Shown here: in pieces, positions 6,324 through 10,442 of the stretch
Position numbering within the stretch: position 1 is the first letter of the stretch
How the letters are laid out: each line of letters starts with the position of its first letter
Origin: Sulfurovum sp.
GTDB lineage: Bacteria > Campylobacterota > Campylobacteria > Campylobacterales > Sulfurovaceae
Assembly: GCA_027046415.1 (NCBI GenBank)
Contig: JALTYW010000190.1
Coordinates: 1-10,442, forward strand
Length of the DNA stretch: 10,442 nt
Direction of reading: 5' to 3'
Made by a program: the position numbers and the translations under genes
The notes under the pieces: generated by a model
Database searches by the model: none
Told to the model about the DNA's origin: nothing
What the model saw: the letters and a program-made list of their open reading frames with translations, nothing else

Positions 6324-6809
6324 ATGAAAATAGTCGTTATTCAAGGACCAAATCTTAACATGCTTGGTGTTCGTGACCAGAATATCTACGGTCCTATGAA
6401 ACTTGAGGATATCCATGCACAGATGAAGGCGTTTGCAGAGCAGAACAATCTGGAGATCGAATTTTTCCAGAGCAACCTCGAAGGTGAGATCGTTGACCGT
6501 ATTCAGGAGTGTATGGGCGATGCGGACGGTATCATCATCAACCCGGCTGCCTACACACACACTTCCATCGCGATCCGTGACGCGCTTGCGGCAGTGAAGA
6601 TCCCTGCGATCGAAGTACATTTAAGCAATATCCACGCCAGAGAAGAGTTCAGACACACTTCTCTGACCGCGCCGGTATGTGCAGGGCAGATCGTAGGTAT
6701 GGGACCGTTCGGATACCACCTTGCTATGGTTGGCATGACGCAGATCCTCAATGAGGTTGCTGCCATGAAAAAAGCACAGCAGGCACAACAGCAGGCTGCA
6801 CAGCAGTAA
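6324..6809 (+). CDS. aroQ: Type II 3-dehydroquinate dehydratase
   Basis: A 161-residue cytoplasmic enzyme that removes water from 3-dehydroquinate to give 3-dehydroshikimate, the third step of the shikimate pathway. It forms a dodecamer in known relatives. The type II signature is complete: QGPNLNMLG at 7-15, lid arginine R17, catalytic tyrosine Y22 (IYGP), N73-P-A-A-Y-T-H79-T-S, H99 (VHLSN) and R110 (EFRHTS). The end departs from the usual form. From about residue 149 the protein finishes in a Gln/Ala-rich tail ([11 protein letters not shown]) beyond the core fold. AAGG at 6313-6316 is the SD. It is the first gene of the + strand operon and is followed 63 bp later by the M24 peptidase. Confidence 0.97.
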   Translation: MKIVVIQGPNLNMLGVRDQNIYGPMKLEDIHAQMKAFAEQNNLEIEFFQSNLEGEIVDRIQECMGDADGIIINPAAYTHTSIAIRDALAAVKIPAIEVHLSNIHAREEFRHTSLTAPVCAGQIVGMGPFGYHLAMVGMTQILNEVAAMKKAQQAQQQAAQQ

Positions 6810-6825
6810 GCTCCTCCCTCTCAGT

Positions 6826-6844
6826 GCACAGGTTTTGCCTGTGT
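6826..6844 (+). other. Small hairpin in the aroQ-peptidase gap
   Basis: CACAGG at 6827-6832 pairs with CCTGTG at 6838-6843 around a 5-nt loop, plus a closing G-U. No T-run follows, so it is not a standard intrinsic terminator. It could be a processing or mRNA-stability hairpin, or chance. Confidence 0.3.
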
Positions 6845-6872
6845 ACCATATCTATCCGCAAAAGGCTAACCT

Positions 6873-7892
6873 ATGAACTATATGCTTGTAAACGAAAACG
6901 CTATCTATTACGAATGCGGCTACAGCTGTGACAATGCACTCTATCTGCAGTTTGGAAACGAAGCATATTTCATTACGGATGGACGTTATACGGTCGATGC
7001 CAAAGAGCATGTCAAAGGTGCCAAGGTGGTCATTGCTGCTGATCTGTACGGTGAGGGGGCAAAGCTGATCAAAAAGCACAAGATCAAAAAGATCGTCTAT
7101 GATCCCAAAGAGTGGACGGTGTTCGGTTTTGAACGCATTGCATCAGCGGTAAAGTGCAAGCTTGTACCCGAGCCTGACTTTTCACACAAAAAACGCATCA
7201 TCAAAAGTGATGCAGAGCTCAAGATACTTGCCAAAGCCGCAAAGCTCGGGCGCAAAGCCTTTAAGCATCTTGCCAAAGAGATCGCAGCCAACGGTTTTGG
7301 CAAAGACGAGTACGCACTGACCTACATGGCAAAGGGGGTATTGAGCGACTACGGCAGGTATGAGCTGAGCTTCGATCCTATTGTTGCCATCAACGCCAAC
7401 GCTGCCAAGCCCCATGCCACACCGACAAAGAGTGTGCTGCAAACGCATGACCTGCTGCTTGTCGATGCGGGGCTGAAGTACAAGCGCTACTGCTCGGACA
7501 GAACGCGTACGGTCTATGCAGGTAAGCAGTTTGCATTTGGTACCGTACAGCAGTTTGGCAAAAAGAAGATACAAAAGGCGTACGATACCGTGCTCAAAGC
7601 CCACGACCGCGCCATTGCCAAAGCGCGCAGCGGCATGAAGGCAAAAGAGGTCGATGCGCTCACACGTGACTTCATTGAAAAAGCGGGGTTTGGAAAGTAC
7701 TATGTACACTCGACAGGGCATGGTGTGGGACTGGACATCCATGAGATGCCCTACATTGCTTCCAAATCCGACACGATCATCGAGGATGGTATGGTCTTTA
7801 CCATTGAACCGGGCATCTACATTCCCGGGGAGTTTGGTATTCGCATCGAAGATATGGTCGCGATGGTCAATGGAAAACCGAAGGTGCTGTAA
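6873..7892 (+). CDS. M24-family metallopeptidase (Xaa-Pro aminopeptidase/dipeptidase-like)
   Basis: A 339-residue cytoplasmic peptidase that probably removes residues next to proline from short peptides. The N-terminal creatinase-like domain spans about 1-110, and the pita-bread catalytic domain spans about 115-339. The five metal ligands are visible: D198 (VDAGL), D209 (CSDRTRT), H283 (STGHGVGLDIHE), E312 (FTIEPGIY) and E326 (RIEDM). The supporting histidines H181 and H290 are also present. The family includes PepP and PepQ, and the sequence alone does not decide between them. The C-terminus stops soon after the last ligand segment, but all catalytic parts are intact. The SD is AAAAGG at 6860-6865. 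Its place between aroQ and folK is typical of the group, as I recall. Confidence 0.92.
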   Translation: MNYMLVNENAIYYECGYSCDNALYLQFGNEAYFITDGRYTVDAKEHVKGAKVVIAADLYGEGAKLIKKHKIKKIVYDPKEWTVFGFERIASAVKCKLVPEPDFSHKKRIIKSDAELKILAKAAKLGRKAFKHLAKEIAANGFGKDEYALTYMAKGVLSDYGRYELSFDPIVAINANAAKPHATPTKSVLQTHDLLLVDAGLKYKRYCSDRTRTVYAGKQFAFGTVQQFGKKKIQKAYDTVLKAHDRAIAKARSGMKAKEVDALTRDFIEKAGFGKYYVHSTGHGVGLDIHEMPYIASKSDTIIEDGMVFTIEPGIYIPGEFGIRIEDMVAMVNGKPKVL

Positions 7893-7909
7893 GAATTAAG
7901 AGTAGTAGG

Positions 7910-7925
7910 GTGCGTAACCACGCAT
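7910..7925 (+). other. Small palindromic hairpin before folK
   Basis: GTGCGT at 7910-7915 and ACGCAT at 7920-7925 can form a 6-bp stem (one G-U) around an AACC tetraloop, in the 55-bp gap before folK. The T-poor downstream sequence argues against a terminator. A short dispersed palindromic repeat is possible but cannot be tested from one copy. Confidence 0.3.
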
Positions 7926-7947
7926 CAAATAAATAAAGCAGGGAAAT

Positions 7948-8442
7948 ATGGTAAAAAGAAAAAAGCTAAATGACGCACTGACATTGATTTTTACCCCGCA
8001 TTTTCCCTATAATGCAAAAAAAGAGTCCAAAAAACGTCACAAAGTACTTTTGGGCATAGGCGGAAACATCGGTGATGTGATGCGGCGTTTTGAACACCTT
8101 TTTGTCTTCTGGCAAAAGAGCGGCTTTTTGGAGGTGCTTGAAACGTCGCCCATACTGCGTAATCCGCCGTTTGGCTATACCGAGCAGCCGGACTTTTACA
8201 ATGCGGTGGTGTTGGTAGCGACAGACCTGACACCGATGCAGATGCTGGCGTATGCATTGCATACGGAGAAGCGTTTTGGCAGAAAGCGGCTCTTTAAAGA
8301 CGGGCCGAGAACACTCGATATCGACTTGATATTTTATGATGATATAACCATGCAGAGCAAACGACTGACACTGCCGCATCCGGGATGGCATGTGCGCAGT
8401 TCGGTACTCATACCGCTCTCGATGATGAAAAAGGCAGGATGA
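7948..8442 (+). CDS. folK: 6-hydroxymethyl-7,8-dihydropterin pyrophosphokinase
   Basis: A 164-residue HPPK that transfers pyrophosphate from ATP to hydroxymethyl-dihydropterin in folate synthesis. Motifs are GIGGNIGD at 36-43, the pterin-loop region R71-N72-P73-P74-F75-G76, and the core FGRKRLFKDGPRTLDIDLIF with Mg-binding D125 and D127. LPHP at 142-145 also fits. About 31 basic, Lys-rich residues precede the HPPK core, longer than in E. coli. There is no in-frame ATG between the chosen start and the core, and GGG at 7941-7943 gives a modest SD, so the extension is probably real. The stop overlaps the flhF start. Confidence 0.95.
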   Translation: MVKRKKLNDALTLIFTPHFPYNAKKESKKRHKVLLGIGGNIGDVMRRFEHLFVFWQKSGFLEVLETSPILRNPPFGYTEQPDFYNAVVLVATDLTPMQMLAYALHTEKRFGRKRLFKDGPRTLDIDLIFYDDITMQSKRLTLPHPGWHVRSSVLIPLSMMKKAG

Positions 8443-9533
8443 TGATCAACGAAACATTTGTGGCTTCAAGTCCCAAAGAGGCATTTGCACAGGCAGTAGA
8501 GAAGTACGGAACGGATGATCTTGAGATCGTTTCGGCAAAACAGCTTCGGTATGATGACGGACAGATACGTGCTGAAGTGGTCATTGCAGTGGACAAAGCG
8601 CTCTTTCGGGAAAAGTCGTTCGGCATAGAGAATTTCCGTCCGAAGAAGAGTACTGAAGAGGCACAGATGCTCGATGAGATCGGTGTATTGAAAACCGAGA
8701 TCGACCGTATGAAGGAGAACCTGACCGGAGATCTCATCAAAGAGGAGAGTGTTGCACAAAAGATCAAAGATCTGTTTGTCAAAAAGGGCATTGCCCCCAA
8801 ATGGATTGACAGTATCTTCGCGACACTGATCGGTACGCCGATTATTGCGGATGAGTCGCTGCTTGTCTCTTACCTGCTCGAAGAGATAGATGAGACCCTG
8901 AAGACGAAAGAGGAAGATCTCTCTTCTCCCAAAATTGTCATGCTGGTAGGTCCTACCGGTGTTGGGAAAACGACTACCATCGCGAAGCTTGCTGCACGGT
9001 ATGCCTATCTGCTCGACCGTCCCTATAAGGTTGCCCTCATCAACCTTGACAGTTACAAAGTAGGAGCGATCGAACAGCTTTCACACTATGCGCAGATCAT
9101 GCAGATAGAGCACTTTGCTGTACCAAATCCTGAATCCTTTCAAGAGCATCTTGAAGCGTTGGAGGAGTATGACATTATTTTAGTTGATACAGCCGGAATG
9201 TCCCCGTACGATACCAACAAGTTTGTCAAAACCATAGAGTTCGTCACCTCCGAGACGCCAAGGGTACTGGAGGTCAATCTTGTATTGCCGGCAACGATCA
9301 AATATGAGGATATGGATGATATCTACCAAAACTTCTCATTTCTCAATCTTGACTCGGTGATCATCAGCAAGTTTGACGAGACACGTCACTTTGGTACACT
9401 GTTGAACTTTATGCTGCTCTACAAGCTTCCTATGAGCTACTTCTCCGTCGGGCAGGAGGTACCTGATGATCTGATGGTCGCAAACAAGGAGTATTTGCTT
9501 GAGAAATTTATTGGGGATGTCAACGAGGGGTAA
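8439..9533 (+). CDS. flhF: Flagellar SRP-like GTPase FlhF
   Basis: A 364-residue SRP/FtsY-type GTPase that places and numbers polar flagella, acting at the cell pole inner membrane. After a divergent N-terminal B domain (about 1-100) and a helical N domain (about 105-160), the G domain shows P-loop GPTGVGKTTT at 171-180, INLDSYKVGA at 201-210, G3 DTAGM at 250-254, and SKFDETRHFG at 310-319 in place of TKxD. C. jejuni FlhF is about 480 residues by my recollection, so this is a short form, mainly through a smaller B region. The start is ATG 8439 or 8442 (ATGATGA overlapping the folK stop). AAGG at 8431-8434 fits 8442 slightly better. A longer frame to 8385 lies inside folK. No flhG follows. Confidence 0.95.
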   Translation: MMINETFVASSPKEAFAQAVEKYGTDDLEIVSAKQLRYDDGQIRAEVVIAVDKALFREKSFGIENFRPKKSTEEAQMLDEIGVLKTEIDRMKENLTGDLIKEESVAQKIKDLFVKKGIAPKWIDSIFATLIGTPIIADESLLVSYLLEEIDETLKTKEEDLSSPKIVMLVGPTGVGKTTTIAKLAARYAYLLDRPYKVALINLDSYKVGAIEQLSHYAQIMQIEHFAVPNPESFQEHLEALEEYDIILVDTAGMSPYDTNKFVKTIEFVTSETPRVLEVNLVLPATIKYEDMDDIYQNFSFLNLDSVIISKFDETRHFGTLLNFMLLYKLPMSYFSVGQEVPDDLMVANKEYLLEKFIGDVNEG

Positions 9534-9639
9534 CCCTTGTGTGAAGCGCCTTGAAGAGATAATACTGCGGTGTTGTCTCTTGAGGGACTACACACGAAAG
9601 AGTGCAGAAAAACAGATGATACAGTACGTGTATGTCTGA
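9517..9639 (+). CDS. Small hypothetical ORF between flhF and mnmA (40 aa)
   Basis: Not recognised. The 40-residue product is basic and probably helical, with a Cys-Cys pair and a Tyr-rich C-terminus (QMIQYVYV). The ATG at 9517 lies inside the last codons of flhF. A GTG at 9541, with GAGGGG at 9525-9530 about 10 nt upstream, is an alternative start giving 32 residues. Its stop overlaps the start of the next small ORF by 8 bp. Support is positional: the ORF fills what would otherwise be a gap between two real genes in a tightly packed operon. It could still be chance. Confidence 0.4.
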   Translation: MSTRGNPCVKRLEEIILRCCLLRDYTRKSAEKQMIQYVYV

Positions 9640-9748
9640 CATCGAGCTGCCTCATACCATCCTTGTCCATAGGGACGGAGAGATTGCCAGAGCTATTCTG
9701 GTCAATGCAAACAATGAAGTTGCAGTGAAGATTACAAAGGTATATTGA
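9632..9748 (+). CDS. Small hypothetical ORF just before mnmA (38 aa)
   Basis: Not recognised. The 38-residue product reads like a small beta-rich fragment ([20 protein letters not shown]) with no membrane segment. There is no SD before the ATG, which overlaps the stop of the preceding small ORF (ATGTCTGA), so it would depend on translational coupling. It ends one base before the mnmA ATG and carries the mnmA SD (AAAGG at 9736-9740). Alternatively this DNA is simply the mnmA leader, or the two small ORFs are one protein split by a +1 frame change. Confidence 0.45.
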   Translation: MSDIELPHTILVHRDGEIARAILVNANNEVAVKITKVY

Positions 9749-9749
9749 A

Positions 9750-10442
9750 ATGAAAAAGAAAGTATTGGTAGGAATGAGCGGCGGGGTCGATTCGACAGTC
9801 ACCTCGGTACTGCTGCAAAAAGAGGGATATGAGGTTGAAGGGGTCTACATGAAACTCCACAACAAGCCCGGATACCATGAAGAGAACTGGCGAAAGGTAC
9901 AAAAGGTCGCAGACTATCTGGGAATCAAAGTACACTTTTACGATTTGAGCGAAGCCTTCAACCAAAATGTCTATGAGTATTTTGTCGAAAGCTACAAACA
10001 AGGACTTACACCAAACCCCTGTGTGATGTGTAACCGTACCATCAAGTTCGGAAAGATGATAGAGTTTGCCGACCAAGTGGGTGCGGAGTATGTTGCGACA
10101 GGTCACTACATTCAGTGTGACGGCGAGTTTATCTATGCAGCGGACGATCCAAACAAAGATCAGAGCTATTTTTTGTGTGAGGTTAAAAAAGAGGTACTCC
10201 CACGCCTCATCTTCCCGCTTGGCACATGGAAAAAACCCGATGTCAAAGCCTATGCGGCAAATATTGATGTGCTTCAAGAGTTCGCGACACAGCCTGAGAG
10301 CAGCGAGATATGTTTTGTGGAAAATACTTACGATGAAGTACTGGCACGCCACATGAACATTGACCAACCCGGTGAGACGGTCGATACCGAGGGTAATGTG
10401 GTGGGCACCCACAAAGGGTACATGCACTACACCATCGGTAAG
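9750..10442 (+). CDS. mnmA: tRNA-specific 2-thiouridylase MnmA, 5' part (runs off the window)
   Basis: The first 231 residues, in frame to the last base of the window. The family is usually about 340-370 residues, so roughly the last third is outside. The enzyme makes 2-thiouridine at the wobble position of Lys, Glu and Gln tRNAs, taking persulfide sulfur from a sulfur relay and activating the base with ATP. The PP-loop SGGVDS is at 10-15. The catalytic cysteines are C91 (in TPNPCVMCN) and C188 (SSEICFV), the pair that handles the persulfide. GHY at 118-120 and KDQSYFL at 136-142 are further family motifs. The SD is AAAGG at 9736-9740. Confidence 0.95.
   Translation, partial: MKKKVLVGMSGGVDSTVTSVLLQKEGYEVEGVYMKLHNKPGYHEENWRKVQKVADYLGIKVHFYDLSEAFNQNVYEYFVESYKQGLTPNPCVMCNRTIKFGKMIEFADQVGAEYVATGHYIQCDGEFIYAADDPNKDQSYFLCEVKKEVLPRLIFPLGTWKKPDVKAYAANIDVLQEFATQPESSEICFVENTYDEVLARHMNIDQPGETVDTEGNVVGTHKGYMHYTIGK

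Noticed and set aside
8385..8438. An upstream start that would lengthen FlhF by 18 residues.
   Set aside because: It lies inside folK out of frame, and ATGATGA overlapping the folK stop, with AAGG upstream, gives the natural coupled start.
9437..10427. Two minus-strand frames (121 and 231 aa) opposite flhF and mnmA.
   Set aside because: They are shadows of well-supported + strand genes, show no family motifs and have no RBS.

Overview
The window looks like chromosomal DNA from a member of the Campylobacterota (Epsilonproteobacteria), probably a free-living sulfur-oxidiser-like relative of Sulfurovum or Sulfurimonas. The evidence is the linkage of an aminofutalosine-deaminase-family hydrolase and sppA, divergent from aroQ, folK and flhF. 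From memory this resembles the cj0064-cj0068 neighbourhood of Campylobacter jejuni. The genes are tightly packed with many start/stop overlaps, and I see no tRNA, rRNA, CRISPR array, transposase or prophage. The genus assignment is inference.

Layout. (1) 13-1831, + strand: an OmpR-type response regulator and its HAMP-less membrane histidine kinase, overlapping by 8 bp. (2) 1832-2062: the only substantial gap. It holds a promoter-like sequence and a 137-nt region (1901-2037) that folds end to end into a long rod. Its apical loop is complementary to the Shine-Dalgarno region of the next gene. (3) 2063-4177, + strand: a DUF4395-type membrane protein, an Rrf2-family regulator and a Cys/Met-metabolism PLP enzyme, which look like a self-regulated sulfur amino acid or sulfide-handling operon. 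(4) 6250-4174, - strand: an aminofutalosine-deaminase-family amidohydrolase coupled to a SppA-type membrane signal peptide peptidase. The SppA stop codon overlaps the stop of the convergent PLP enzyme gene. (5) 6324-10442, + strand: aroQ, an M24 Xaa-Pro-type peptidase, folK, flhF, two tiny overlapping ORFs and the 5' two thirds of mnmA, which runs off the window.

How the genes work together. The aroQ to mnmA run mixes the shikimate pathway, folate synthesis, peptide turnover, polar flagellum placement and tRNA thiolation, as is common in compact Campylobacterota operons. AroQ feeds chorismate, the precursor of both folate (FolK) and futalosine-pathway menaquinone (the divergent deaminase-family gene).

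The most interesting object is the structured region 1901-2037. Six of its seven non-Watson-Crick positions within helices (all but one G-G) are G-U wobbles on the + strand that would be A-C clashes on the other strand; the seventh, an A-C, goes the other way. With the loop-to-SD complementarity, this suggests a cis-regulatory RNA for the sulfur operon. A rod-like sRNA and a small terminal-inverted-repeat element are the main competing readings. The second noteworthy place is 9517-9748, where two short ORFs fill the flhF-mnmA gap with overlapping starts and stops, at the position where flhG would often lie.
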